Below are positions 1 through 11,570 of a stretch of 64,000 nt of DNA, piece by piece (position 1 is the stretch's first letter; every line of letters begins with the position of its first letter). The stretch comes from Scenedesmus sp. ARA3 (lineage: Eukaryota > Chlorophyta > Chlorophyceae > Sphaeropleales > Scenedesmaceae). The stretch spans positions 1-64,000 of the forward strand of contig RWJK01001431.1 in assembly GCA_004335835.1 (NCBI GenBank), written 5' to 3'. The translations under genes and the position numbers were made by a program. Below the pieces are notes generated by a model. It was not told where the DNA came from and made no database searches. It saw nothing but the letters and a program-made list of their open reading frames with translations.

Positions 1-243
1 GGGGGGGTGCTCTTCGTGCTTGATTGTGCTTGTTGTGGACAGAGGGAGTGGGCTCAGTTGCAAGCAGGCTAACAATACCTTTTTGCTAGGTTGTTGCTTG
101 CTGGCATACGTGCTTGCATGCTTGCCGACAGCAGGGTTTTGGACCTGTGGTGTAGAGTTCGTGCAGCTGCCAGCGTGTCAACCCCCGTGTCAAACTAATC
201 GCCTGCTTTGCACCGCCCCTTCCCTCTTCCTCCCGCCCTCCAG
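1..243 (+). other. Intron at the window edge (TPLATE-like gene)
   Basis: Sequence before the first recognisable acceptor (CCCTCCAG ending at 243). No reading frame here matches the gene, so it is taken as the 3' part of an intron whose donor lies outside the window. Confidence 0.55.
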
Positions 244-712
244 GTGCCCACCCGCCTGGCTGTGCTGCAGCGGCTGTGGCCCATGATCGCGCTGCTGCAG
301 AGCCCCACTGACCGCCTCACAGCCTTTGCACACTCATGGAGAGCAGCGCTGGACCTGGCCATCAGCAGCGGCAGCAGTAACGGGAGCTCGCAAGGTGCGG
401 CGCTGGGGCAGCGGCACAGTGTGCTGCGCTGCGGTGTTCTGCAGCCTGTCGCTGTGCTGCAGGCGCTTGCCGTTTGTCTGCCTGCTGGACATTCTGTGAA
501 CATGTTTTGTTGGGTGCTGGCTTAGGCGTCTTTCATTGTGCACCATGTCATGTTGTCATGTTCTGTGTTGCTGCTGCAGGGCAGCCGGAGGGCGCCGCTG
601 CTACGCTGTCAGCCATCCTGTCAGACATGTCGGTCTGCCAGGCATACTGCACTGTCGAATGTAGGATGCTGCCTCAAGCATTCAATAATCAGCACCATGT
701 CACAAGTCACCC

Positions 713-756
<44 letters not shown>

Positions 757-2496
757 AGGGCAGCCGGAGGGCGCAGCCGCCACACTGTCAGCCATCCTGT
801 CAGACCCCTTCCTGGCTGACGTCATCTCTGAGCGTCCAGCAGCAGCAGCAGCAGCAGCAGCTGCAGCCACCAGCGGCAGCGGCAGCGGCGCGCCGCCCGA
901 CAGCATCGACGCTGCAGCAGCAGCAGCAGCAGGTCCCACTGGCGGCAGCACTGTGAGCTCTGCTGCTGGGGGTGTGAGTGCTGCTGAGGTGATGGGCATT
1001 GGGGGCGCAGCAGCGGGGCCGACAGGCGGAAGTGACAGGGAGCGCATCGTGCTGTCAGGTGAGCGCTCAGCTGTATGCCAAAACCCTTAATCTCAACTTT
1101 AGATCCCTGGAGCTGCGCATTGTGCTGTCAGGTGGGTTGGGTTGCGTGGATGTGTGTTGTTTGCCTGGCAGATGCACCAGGTGCTTGACAATGACGGTGC
1201 ACTGGCTGGCTGGCAGTTGGGTGCGTGGCGCTGCTGCTGCTGCTGAAGCCTTCTTGCTGCAGTGCACGCTTAAGCACAGCAGCAAATGCAGTACATGCCT
1301 CTTAATTTTACTGAATTGGTTGTTGGCTATGTTTGCTGTGATCAGCGCAGCAGCAGCATCACTCCCCCTCCCCCACTTCAACACGTGGCTGTCTGCGGTA
1401 TGCTGTCTTGCCTCGTGTGTACGCTGTGCTGCCTGCCGCAGTCTCCTTCAGCGGCAGCAGCAGCAGCGGCCGCGAGCTCAAGCTCACATGCTACGTTCAC
1501 ATGGCTGCTGTGCGCCACTGTATGCTGCGTGTGCATGCGCAGGCTCCTTCAGCGGCAGCAGCAGCAGCCGCAAGCTCAAGCTCATGAAGTCGGCCAAGGG
1601 CATGCTCAGCAGCGGAGCTGCGCTGGCCAGCAACATGGGCGGCGCGATTGCAACAGCAGCCACGACAGGCCTCGCCGCTATACCCCTGCCAAAGTGGATG
1701 GAGGGGCCGGCTCCTGCGCGGTGAGAACGATGTACAGCACACTCAACTTGGGGACATGTTGGCTTCTGGCCTGCATCACGGCCACTGCTGCGCGTACAGT
1801 GTGCATGTTTTTTTTGCGCTGGCCAGCAACATGGGGGCGGGGGGGGCGATTGCAACAGCAGCCACGACAGGCCTGGCCGCAATCCCACTGCCCAAGTGGA
1901 TGGAGGGGCCAGCACCCGCCAGGTAGGAGCAATGTAGGCGTGCTGTGATGTGCTGTGCTATGGTGTGGTCCTGATCAACGTTTGATGCTGCGTGTTGCTG
2001 TGCGCGTGTCCTTGCATTTTGTGTTGGGTTGGTGCTGCTGCTGTGCATGCAACCACAGTTTCCAGCAGCTAGCTGGAACAGCTGCCACGACAGGCCTGGC
2101 CCCCATACCCCTGCCCAAGTGGATGGAGGGGCCGGCGCCCGCCAGGTAGGAGCAATGTGCTAGAATTTGCTGTGCTGCAGGGTTGTCGACTGTGGTGACA
2201 ATGCGTCGACAGTGTATTGATGATGGCATCCTCCTGCTTGAAATATATGGAAGGCATTGCTCCTGCCAGGTGGGAACAGTGCAAAAATATCCTGACAACT
2301 GCATGCAGTCATTCACTTTGCAATGCTGCCCTGTCCTGTGCTGCCTCTGCTGCTGCTGCTGCTGCCCCCCCCAGGGCCCAGCTGCCCGCCACACTGAAGC
2401 AGGAGCTGGTGTGCACGCTGCTGGAGGTGCTGCAGCAGCACCCAGCAGCAGACGCAGCACTGAAGCTGCCGCTGGGCAAGCCGGTGCCGCAGCCGG

Positions 2497-2537
<41 letters not shown>

Positions 2538-3335
2538 GCTGCGGCTGCTACAGCCTCATCGAACGGCCAGATGCAGCAGCAGCAGGATGCGTCTGCTGCA
2601 GCTGATGCAGCAGCAGATGTGCCAGTGTCACCTGCCAGTACTACTGACGGCAACCCAGCAGCAGCCGCTGCGGCAGCCATGGCAGCAGCAGCAGCAGCAG
2701 CGGGCACCTCCCCTGCCTCCCCATCTTCCGCCACACCAGCAGCAGCAGCAACAATACCCGCACCACCACCCAACCCTATACGGCCGCAGTTTGGTCTTGA
2801 GGATGTCTCAGTGTCACCCGTAGTGGCGTCACTACAAGCGCAAGTCGTCACTTGGCTGGGTGCCGCAGTCACTGCGCTGCAGCACAGCCGCGCCTGCCTT
2901 CACTGGGAGCCCCTGGTGCCCCCTCCTATGCCCGGCAACCCGCCCGCGCCGCCGCTGCCGTCGCTGGCGAGTGTGAACTTGACCACGGTGCCTGTTGACG
3001 CGTGGCTGACGCTGCTGCAAGCGGCGTGCCAGGCGGTGCGGGGCGTGCTGCGGCTGCACGGCTACGACAGCCTCAAGGCCATCTACAGGTGAGAGCGTGT
3101 TTGTGGGGCAACCTGGGGCAGGCAGAACACATGTGGGGCATGCAAGCAGGCTACGATAGCTATGACAGCTGACAGCTATGACAGCTATGACAGCCTCAAG
3201 GCCATCTACAGGTGGGGGCTGCTGCTGCTGCTGCTGCTGTGTTGGTTTCCGAAACTACCGCTCTCTGTGCCGTTGGTGCTGTTTGCTGGCCTTGTTGTGG
3301 TGGGGAAGGGGCCTGTGCCAAGCCACCACTCGTGA

Positions 3336-3375
<40 letters not shown>

Positions 3376-6300
3376 ACACTGCGAGACTATGACTTGTCTC
3401 GACGTGTGTTCTGCAGACTTACACAGTCTACTGCAGGCACACGACGCTGCCCAGATTTTCGTGTGTCCTCCCTGCTGTGTGCTGATGCTGCATGCCGTGT
3501 AACAATAACGCCCGCCCGCTGCCGCGCGCCTACGCAGGGCCAACGGCGGCCGCATGCTGCCGCAGCTCAGCCCCTGGGACGCCTCCGGCAGCCTCGCCCG
3601 CACCGCTGAATCCGCAGCAGCAGCGCTGCAGCAGCTGCTGGCCCGCGAGCTCGCCGAGTGGCGGGGGCTTGCGCATGCAGTGCGGCCTCGCGTGCTGTGG
3701 GTTGCCGCGCATTATTTGGAGCTGCCTAATCTGTTTGATGAGAGCTGGGGGCTGCTGCTTGCCTGGCTGGAGGATGCACTGCTGAGGAGTGTCAAGGCGG
3801 AAGGGGATGCAAGGTGTAGGCAGCTGGCGGCGAGTGCACGGGATGGGCTGCTGCTGAAGAAGTGGGCCATGCCGCAGCTGGTGAGGCATAGCAAGTCATG
3901 TTGTTGCATCTGCATGTTGATCATTTTATATTCCTTTGACCGCTTGGCACATGTGCTGATACATATGAAGGGACACTCTGCGTCTTTCAATCAGAATATT
4001 ATGAGGTCACAGGTGTGCTGTTGATTGGTGTCTGTTGTTGCGGGGTGCGGGCTTGGGGTGTGGTTGGCAGGGGGCTGTGAGCCGGGGGCCTGCTGCTGAA
4101 GAAGTGGGCCGTGCCGCAGCTGGTGAGCCTGGCTGGTGATATTTCAGCGTCACATCAGGATTGGTGCCGGGGGGGCATTTATAAGAGGCCCTTGCTCTGT
4201 GCAGCCACCGTCTTAAGGTGGCGCACGTGTGTAGGCGTCCTGCATGGCAGCTGTGTAGCAGCTGCTGGTCCTCGCTGCACAGTCAGGCTGCAGCACAACG
4301 CACAGCCAGCAATGCATGTTCCAATTCTCTTCCGCTGCTGCTGCTGCTGCTGCTGCTGCCGCCACCCTGCAGTCCAACCTGGGGCGCGACAAGTCTGGCG
4401 CGCAGACCACGTTTGACGCGGCGGCAGCCTCCGCGCTGGTGGAGATGCCCGAGTACCGCAGCGACGGCCTACAGGTGAGCGGGGTGCAAGCTTAGTTATG
4501 TCTGCAGGTTCTGATGGCCTGCAGGTGGGCAGCAGGGTAGGGGGTTCTGGTGGTGGGCTTGTAGACATGCCCAAGTACCGCAGCGATTGCCTGCAGCTGC
4601 GCCGGGGCGTGGGTGGGGGGTTGGCTTTCTTAGAGGGTGTGGGCCCCACAAAGGCTTGTGGGCCATGACTCGGCACTGGTAGAGATGCGCGAGTACTGCA
4701 GCGATGGCCTGCAGGTGGGCAGAGGTACTGGCTGCATGCCATCATGGGTGGTGGGCGAGGGATGAGGTGGTGCTGGGGGTGGGAGGCTGTTGATAGTCGA
4801 TGCAAGTGGTGGGTGGAGATGCCAGAGTACCGCAGCGACGGACTGCAGGCGGGGAGATGCATTGTTGACTGGAACACCAATGTTTTGATGTTTTCATTGT
4901 TCTGCAGTTGCGTGGGTGGGCTGGACAGCCATCCAGGGTGGCCACTGATTGGTGTGTGCCGCCAGTGTGTTATGAGCAGAGCCAGCGCACAAACGCAGCA
5001 GACTGCCTATGTGGCTTGACAGTGCTGCGGAATCAACATGTTTCTACCACTGCCTGTTACTGCACACACGCCTGGCGCCAAACCACTGCGCCCGCTGCTG
5101 CTGCTGGCTGCAGGTGGGGCTGACAGTGCTGCAGTATCTGGCCTGGGTGGTGCAGGCCAGCTGCGCAGCAAGCGCAGCAGCAGCAGCAGCAGCAGTGCAG
5201 AGCAGCAGCACTGCAGCCAATGGCGCTGCTGCTGCGGCTGCTGCTGCTGGCCCTGCTGAGGCTGTGCTGGCTCGCAAGCTGCTTGAGCTCGTGAAGGCTG
5301 TGGGGGCGCAAGACGCCGCGGGTGAGTGGGGTTGGTGTATGTTTTTGTGGTTGCTGCTGCTGCTGCTGCTGTTGGTACCTGTTTTGTTTGGAATGGCTGG
5401 GGGTGAGGCTGTGCTTGAGCTGGTCAAGGCTTTGGGGCCACAAGACGCAGCGGGTGAGCGGGGAAGGACTGCATGCTGGGTGGCCTTGTTTTCAAATGGC
5501 TGCTGCTGCTGCTGCTGCTATTATGTTTCTTGCTATGAAAAACTTTTGTGCCCTTTCAGCTGCCCAGCAGTCTGCACGTGCTGGTTCCTCTGCGCACCTG
5601 GCACTGTCTGCTAATGCTGATGCTTGCGTTTCCATACATCATTCACCTGCTGTTGCAGGCGTCGACACTCGAGAGTGGTGCAAGCGCATGGTACGTATGC
5701 TGTCAGCAGCAGCAGACCCAGCAGCAGCAGCAGCAGCAGCCGGCTCAGGTGTGGCAGCAGCACACGCAGGCGGCCCTGCCTTTGCTATGGCACCACCCCC
5801 ACCTAGCAGCGGCCCAGGAGCAGCCAAGGCAGCGCTGCCATCAGGGTATAACGCAGTGGCAGGGTTCAGCGCATTAGGGTTTGGCGGCGGTGACAGCAGT
5901 GACGATGAGGATGAGGGGCCAGCAGGGCTTAGCAGGGAGGAGCGGCTTAAGCGGAGGCTAGGGCTTAGCAAAAGCGGCGGCGGCGGCGGTTCAGGGCGCA
6001 GGAGAGGCGGCGGCAACCGCCGCACAGCAGACTCCTCGAGTGATGATGACAATAATGATGCTGAGTCATCCAGCAGCAGCAGCAGCAGTGATGAGTCCTC
6101 CAAGAGTGGTGGCAGCAGCGGCAGCGATGCTGCTGCAGGCGGCTCGTCCGACAGTGACACCGGTGGCCCTGCGCTGCACAACCCCCTCAGCGGGCTGCAG
6201 CTCGGCGGTCAAACTAACAATGCAGACGGTCAAACTAACGCTTTGACCGGTGGCGGCATTGCTGGCAAGGAGCGGCGCGCGCAGCGGCGGGCGGCCAAGG

Positions 6301-7370
6301 CAGCAAAGAAGGCCCGCAAGGCCCGTGCGGCAGTCGCAACATTCGCTGTTGGCGCGCCAGATGTAGCGAGCGGCGTTTGGGGTTATCCGTTTGGCGGCCC
6401 GCGCAGCGCGACGCTGTTCATCAGCCGCCGCAGCCGCCGGCATAGACTTTTCAAATGGCAGCTGGCCATGGCACTGGCTAATGTGGCAGAGGAGGACAGC
6501 CGCGCTGCAGGAGCAGCAGCAGGTGCTGGAGGACTTGCTGCTGCTGGCAGCGGCAGCAGCAGCGGCAGCAGCAGGCGCAATGCGCAGCTGGGTGGACTAT
6601 TTGGTGCTGGCGGCAGCGGAGGTTCAGGTTTCAGCGGGCTCAGCGGTTCAGCGGCAGGCTCTGTCGGCACTACCATGGCAGTTGCAGGGCTCACTGACGC
6701 CACTGGGCCGGTGTTTAGTGCCGAGTCAGGGTTTAGGCTGGACCAGGCAGGGTTTTGGGACAGCCTGCCAGGTGGTGCCAGTGGCTGGCAGGAGCTGAGT
6801 GGCCCCAATGATCCGCTGGTGCTTGCTGGGCGCTACAGTGCTGCTGCGGGTGCTGGCAGCGCTGCTGGGGAGATCAGTGTCGTGCTGCGCGCCTTCAACA
6901 GGTGCGGTGGTGGCGCATTGTTATAGGAGGCTGTGGTGTTGTGGCTTGCGTTTTGGCCTACCTGCTGCGCCTACTGCCACCAAAGCCTCTGCAGCTGTAC
7001 ACAGCCTGAAGCCGCTGAGCAAGTCCTGACATTTTTTTCTCGCAGTCACAGGAAGGAGAGGGTAGCATCTGCAGATCACTGCACCATGCCTGGAGGCAAG
7101 TGCCCTCAACCTCCCCTGCGCGCTCATGCTCACCCCCTGCTGCTGCTGCTGCTGCCGCTGCTGCGTCAGGCTGCCTGGAGGGCGTGGAGGTGGCGGTGCG
7201 CCTGGTGGGCCAGACACATGCACATACTCACTAGCGCTGCTGCTGCTGCCGCTGCTGCCGCTGCTGCTGCTGCTGTTGCTGCGCCAGGCTGCCTGGAGGG
7301 CGTGGAGGTGGCGGTGCGCCTGGTGGGCCAGACACATGCACATACTCACTAGCGCTGCTGCTGCCGCCGC

Positions 7371-7403
<33 letters not shown>

Positions 7404-10273
7404 GTCAGGCTGCCTGGAGGGCGTGGAGGTGGCGGTGCGCCTAGTGGGCCGCACACATGCGCATACTCACACATTATTGCTGCTGCTGATGATGCTGATG
7501 CTGATGCTGTTGCTGCTGCCGCTGATGCTGCTGCCGCCGCTGCTGCTGCTGCTGCTGCTGCTGCGTCTGCTGCTGCTGCTGCGTCAGGCTGCCTGTTGAC
7601 CTGGAGGGTGTGGAGGTGGCGGTGCGCCTGGTGGGCCCAGCGCGTGCTGAGCGGCGTGAGGCCAGCTGGATGCTGCCACGACTGCTGCCCACAGAGGCGG
7701 CACAGCACAGCTTCAAGTTGCTGCCCACGGGGTGAGCGGGGCTGATGTTTTGTAGTTTGATTCCTGCGCTTCTGCTGCTGCTGATGCCCAAGCTGCTGCC
7801 CACGGAGGCGCACAGCTTCAAGCTGCTGCCCACGGGGTGAGTGGGGTCGGCGTGCTGCTGGTGATGGTGGCGGTGGTGGTGGTGGTTGGGTAGTTGCTGT
7901 CATTGAGGGTGGGCAGCACAGCTTCAAGCTGCTGCCCACGGGGTGAGCGGGGGTGACATCCTTCTGTTGCTGTTGCTAGTGCTATAATAAGATGTGCTGC
8001 AGCACCAAACTCCTGTCGTCTCTGGGGCGGCTCGCCGGGCTGCAGCCAGCCAAGCCCCCTCACCTCAGCTGAGCCACCTCACCCCACCTGACATGCTGCA
8101 TCTGTGTGCCGCTGCGTGTGGCTGCGTGCCGCAGCTACGGCCGCCTGGAGGTGCATGCGCGGCTGCTGCTGCCCGTGCCGCAGCTCGCTTCAGAGGCTGC
8201 GTCTGCGCCTGCCCTGGCCTGCCAGCCGCTGTCCATCAGCATGGCACACCTGCTGTCACCGCCCGCCTGCCCGCCAGCCAGCGCACAGGACATGTTGGCG
8301 CTGTGGGCCAGCCTGCCGGTGCAGGTGCGGATTGTGCAGCGTGTGTGTTTGGTGTGGCGCTGTGCGGCAATGCTGCAGCAAACAAGGTGGCATGTTTGCT
8401 TGTTTGCATGCTGTGTGTTTTGTTTGCAACAATGCAGCGCTGGAACCTTGGTACGTTACGAGCTGTCAAGCGCTGCTGCCTTCCTAGGACATGTTGACTC
8501 TGTGGGCCAGCCTGCCGGTGCAGGTGCGTTGGTGCAACCTCTGCATATGATATTGTGTGTGTAGCGCGGGTGTGGCATGTGTGCTTGCTAGCAAGTGGCT
8601 GTTTGTTTTTGGGTTGGAACAGAGGTCAATATATGACTTTTGAGCTGTCACCACCCGCCTGCCCGCCAGCCAGTGCTCAGGACATGTTTGGCGCTGTGGG
8701 CCAGCCTGCCGGTGCAGGTGCGGTGGTGCGGCCTCTGAATATGAGGTTGTGTGTGTTGCGCGGGTGTGGCATGTGTGCTTGCGAGGAAGTGGCGGTTTGT
8801 TTTTTGGTTGGAACAGAGGTCGATGCATGAAATTTGAGCTGCGAATCAAGTGCCGCCTGCCCGCCAGCCAGTGCTCAGGTCATGCTGGCACTGTGGGCCA
8901 TCCTGCCGGTGCAGGTGCGGTGGTGCGGGCCCTGCATATGAGGTTGTGTGTGTAGTGCGGGTGCGGCAATGCTTGCAGCAGTGTGGCATGTGTGCTTGCT
9001 GGCATGTGGCGGTTTGTTTTGCAGTTGCAACAGTAGTAGATGTATGAAGTTTGAGCTGCCATGTAAGTGCCGCCCGCCTGCCCGCCAGCCAGTGCTCAGG
9101 ACAAGTTGGCGCTGTGGGCCAGCTGCCGGTGCAGGTGCGGGTTGTGCAGCGTGTGTGGTTGTGCAGCATGGGCTTTTGCGCGGCATTTGTGTCTCTGTGC
9201 GGCCTCTGCATCATGTGTGATTGTGTGGTGCTGCGCGGCAATGCTGCAGCAATATGGCATGTTTACTTGCTGAGGATGCGGTGCTGTGTTCTGCAACAAA
9301 AGCAGAGGTGGCGCCTTGCATCTCAGCTGCCAGAGCATTGCATCCCCAGCTGCACATGCCACACCTCTCCACGAGTCTGGTGCATCCTGCTGCCCTGCTG
9401 CTTGCTCACCAGCTGCCAGGTGGAGCGGTCTGGCATTGCTATGCATGCCCAGCTGCATATGCCAGACCTCTCTAGATGGTGCATCACACTGCCTTGACTG
9501 CTCGACCCACCATGCATCACTCTGCCCTGCTTCTTTGCCCCTACCCCCTCCTGCCAGGTGGAGCTGTCTGGCACTGCTGTGTGGCCGGGCCTTGACGGGT
9601 TGCTGCTGCTGCTGTCAGCACTGGCGCGCCAGCCGCTGCACTGCGCCTGGGCACACATGCTGCCCGTGGTGTGTGGCGCACAGGCCGCCTTTGTGGCCTG
9701 CCCCACCACACACACAGCAGACACGCTGGCAATCATGGTGGTGGCTCAGCTCATGCCAGAGCCTGCTGCTGCAGCAGATGGGGCAGCTGCTGCAGATGCA
9801 GCTACGGCTGCTCATGATGCAGCCAAGGAGGATGGCCAGCAGCAGCAGCAAGATGGGCAGCAGAAGCAGCAGCAGGCCGGCGAGCAGCAGCAGCAGCAGC
9901 AGCAGCTGCGTGGTGCGGTGCAGCTGGTGGTGCGTGCCAGCAGCCATGAGGTGCTGCTGGCCATACAGCAGCAGCCGGAGGCGTGGCTGAGAGACATCAG
10001 CCAGGTGGGGGGGTAGCAGCTGCGTTAAGTCAACACCAGAATGCTGACAGCAAACCTGGTGGCGGGCTTCCTGTGGTGCTCGGTCATGCAGACAGTTGCT
10101 CTGTCCTCATGTGTATGTTGCAGCCTTGGGTGAGTGCTTGGCACGCAGGTAGTGATCATGGGGTCAAGTGGGGGGGTGGGGGGGAATACGGGGAGCCAGG
10201 CAGGCTGTTGCAGAGTGCGCAGGCTGAGGTGGCAAGAACAACCTGCTCTGTTTGAAACCTTTGCGCCTCATGC

Positions 10274-10305
<32 letters not shown>

Positions 10306-11116
10306 GCCGCAGGGCACGCTGTCGCTGGGTGTGGTGGCAGGCGCCGCCCCGCCCCGCCCCAGCCGCGGCAAGACCATGCTGCACCCCTGCATCGCACGCC
10401 TGGCGCAGCAGCTGGCGGCAGCAGCAGCAGTCATGCCGCCGCCGGCTGCTGTGCCGCCGCTGCAGCTGCCGCCGCTGCCGACATTTGGCAAGAAGTGAGT
10501 GGGCTGGTACTGCTGCTGCTGCTGCTGCGTGCTGCTGGGTGGGCTGTACTGCTGCTGAGTGCCTGCTGTCAGTTGCAGTTGCTTTCGTCTAAAAAGTGCA
10601 GCTGCTTGCGTGTCCCCAAGAGTCAGCATGCACTGCCCAGCACTTGTGTGTCAACCATGGGACAGCTGCAAGCCCTCTGACTGGCATGTGCAGCTCGCCA
10701 GCTGTACAGCTGGAGTTGAACTGGAACGATCAGGCTGGCCAGCAAGCATCATCCGCACCTGCCGCGCTGATTGTGCTGCGCTGACTCTGCTGCTGCTGCT
10801 GCTGCTGCTGCTGCTACTTGTCCAGGCTGCGCGCCAAGGCAGACGAGGAGGACAGTGACGCGGACGACGAGGAGCTGCCGCCTACTGCCGAGGAGGCGGC
10901 GGCACAGCAAACAGCGCTGGAGAAGCATGCAGCAGACTGCGACAAGGTAGGCGGACGGGGGTGGCCGGCGCACTGAGACGCTCAGGCACCACCACCACTG
11001 CTGCTGCAGCAGCAGCAACTTTTACACCAATGCATGCCATGGTTGCTTGCTGGCGGAGAACCGCTAGGAGTGCTAATCTCACCACTGCGCGCTGCTGCTG
11101 TTGTGCCGTACCCTGC

Positions 11117-11156
<40 letters not shown>

Positions 11157-11260
11157 CGCGAGAGGCGCATGCTGCCGCCAAGGCCAGCCGCGCAGGCTCC
11201 GTGCTGCGGCGAGCTGCACTGGCGGAGTGGAGGCGCGCCGCATGCCCCAGCATGGCCTGA
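244..11260 (+). CDS. TPLATE: TPLATE-like subunit of the TPLATE/TSET endocytic complex (5' partial)
   Basis: Fourteen exons: 244-394, 759-1058, 1543-1720, 2375-3088, 3538-3880, 4373-4474, 5114-5321, 5659-6901, 7588-7731, 8135-8324, 9558-10004, 10313-10494, 10826-10946, 11156-11260. Phases join throughout and give 1475 codons plus stop; earlier exons lie before the window. Similarity to plant TPLATE is collinear. The first exon matches the helical-trunk stretch with LQRLWPMIALL and SPTDRLTAFAHS. The exon at 5659 ends with GPNDPLVLAGRY before an appendage-like segment. The exon at 8135 carries CQPLSISMAHLLSPP, and the one at 9558 carries LSALARQPLHCAW and LVVRASSHEVLLAIQ. The end resembles the acidic TPLATE tail with AALAEWRR. 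In plants TPLATE is a coat/adaptor-like subunit acting in clathrin-mediated endocytosis at the plasma membrane. The protein is inflated relative to land-plant TPLATE (about 1,200 aa in full) by poly-Ala, poly-Gln and Ser/Asp-rich insertions, the largest in exon 5659-6901. Introns are loaded with duplicated exon edges. Confidence 0.8.
569..626 (+). repeat. Decoy copy of the exon 759 acceptor and exon start
   Basis: About 58 bp (CTGCTGCAG, GGCAGCCGGAGGGCG and on to CTGTCAGAC) nearly identical to the real acceptor and first ~50 bases of exon 759-1058. The copy runs out of homology just after the shared CTGTCAGAC, so using it would change the protein. Confidence 0.8.
1625..2290 (+). repeat. Array of decoy copies of the exon 1543-1720 3' end
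   Basis: The real exon end encodes GLAAIPLPKWMEGPAPAR followed by a GTGAGA donor. Copies ending in GTAGGAGCAATGT occur at about 1817-1935 and 2079-2158. A more decayed copy (KYMEGIAPAR) is near 2235-2280. All lie inside the following intron. A short decoy of this exon's acceptor side is at about 1436-1492, in the preceding intron. Confidence 0.85.
3160..3215 (+). repeat. Decoy of exon 2375-3088 donor end
   Basis: The string GACAGCCTCAAGGCCATCTACAG followed by GTGGGG repeats the last bases and donor of the exon ending at 3088. It is preceded by a small tandem of GACAGCTAT units. Confidence 0.8.
4083..4130 (+). repeat. Decoy of exon 3538-3880 donor end
   Basis: CTGCTGCTGAAGAAGTGGGCCGTGCCGCAGCTG followed by GTGAGC copies the final ~33 bases of the exon ending at 3880 together with its donor, with one substitution. 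Confidence 0.8.
4437..4860 (+). repeat. Array of decoys of the exon 4373-4474 donor end
   Basis: The exon end encoding EMPEYRSDGLQ with its GTGAGC donor recurs at about 4506-4530 (short), 4563-4595, 4680-4717 and 4817-4855. The copies are progressively altered (for example MPKYRSDCLQ and MREYCSDGLQ) and are separated by divergent intron sequence at roughly 115-130 bp spacing. Confidence 0.85.
5405..5460 (+). repeat. Decoy of exon 5114-5321 donor end
   Basis: A second copy of the segment encoding LELVKAxGxQDAAG followed by GTGAGCGG lies about 130 bp downstream of the true exon end, inside the intron. Confidence 0.85.
7160..7640 (+). repeat. Array of decoys of the exon 7588-7731 acceptor side
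   Basis: Three near-identical copies of CTGCGTCAGGCTGCCTGGAGGGCG followed by sequence encoding EGVEVAVRLVG start near 7164, 7284 and 7405, each after a (CTG)n run, at ~120 bp spacing. The fourth at 7588 is the one kept in the gene and has extra codons (LPVD) that keep the frame with the upstream exon. Confidence 0.85.
7700..7950 (+). repeat. Decoys of the exon 7588-7731 donor side
   Basis: The segment encoding HSFKLLPTG with its GTGAG donor occurs in the real exon (to 7731) and again at about 7787-7835 and 7912-7948. This exon therefore has decoys on both flanks. Confidence 0.85.
8220..9145 (+). repeat. Array of ~160-215 bp units derived from exon 8135-8324 donor end
   Basis: The real exon end encodes SAQDMLALWASLPVQ and is followed by GTGCGG. 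Four further copies end near 8526, 8723, 8920 and 9140. Copies include both exon-derived sequence and the following intron part (GTGCGG, then a GTTGTGTGTG-type stretch and a GTGGCGGTTTG-type stretch), so the repeated unit spans the splice site. Confidence 0.85.
9413..9450 (+). repeat. Decoy of the exon 9558 acceptor
   Basis: GCTGCCAG followed by GTGGAGCGGTCTGGCATTGCT resembles the real acceptor and start of exon 9558-10004 (GTGGAGCTGTCTGGCACTGCT), about 140 bp upstream. Confidence 0.65.
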
Positions 11261-11520
11261 TGGGAGCGCAGCAGCAGCAGCAGGGCCTGAGAAGGGCTCA
11301 TCAGCAGCATGGCCTGAGAAGGGCGCAGCAGCAGCATGGCCTGTGCAGGCGCAGCAGCAGCATGGCTTGAGGCAGGCGCAGCAGCATGGCTTGAGGCAGG
11401 CGCAGCAGCAGGTGCAGCAGGAGGCCTGCTGCCAGCATGGCCTGAGCCTCAGGCCCTGAGGAGGGCGCAACAGCAGGCACAGCAGCAGGCGCACTGTGCT
11501 GTGACGGCAGCAGGCAGCGC
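11244..11520 (+). repeat. Minisatellite covering the TPLATE stop codon and 3' UTR
   Basis: Degenerate units of about 24-27 bp built on CAGCATGGCCTGAG and GGGCGCAGCAG repeat from the stop codon (TGA at 11258-11260) into the 3' UTR. Several units re-create the same SMA-stop ending, so the array probably arose by duplication of the terminal codons. Confidence 0.75.
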
Positions 11521-11565
11521 CTGAGACAGGCTGCTGGTGCTTCAGCACAGTACTTCGCACGGCTG

Positions 11566-11570
11566 TGTAA
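11566..11570 (+). terminator. Candidate TGTAA polyadenylation signal (TPLATE-like gene)
   Basis: TGTAA is the usual polyadenylation motif in chlorophycean algae. This one lies about 300 bases after the stop codon, just past the 3' UTR minisatellite. Confidence 0.5.
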
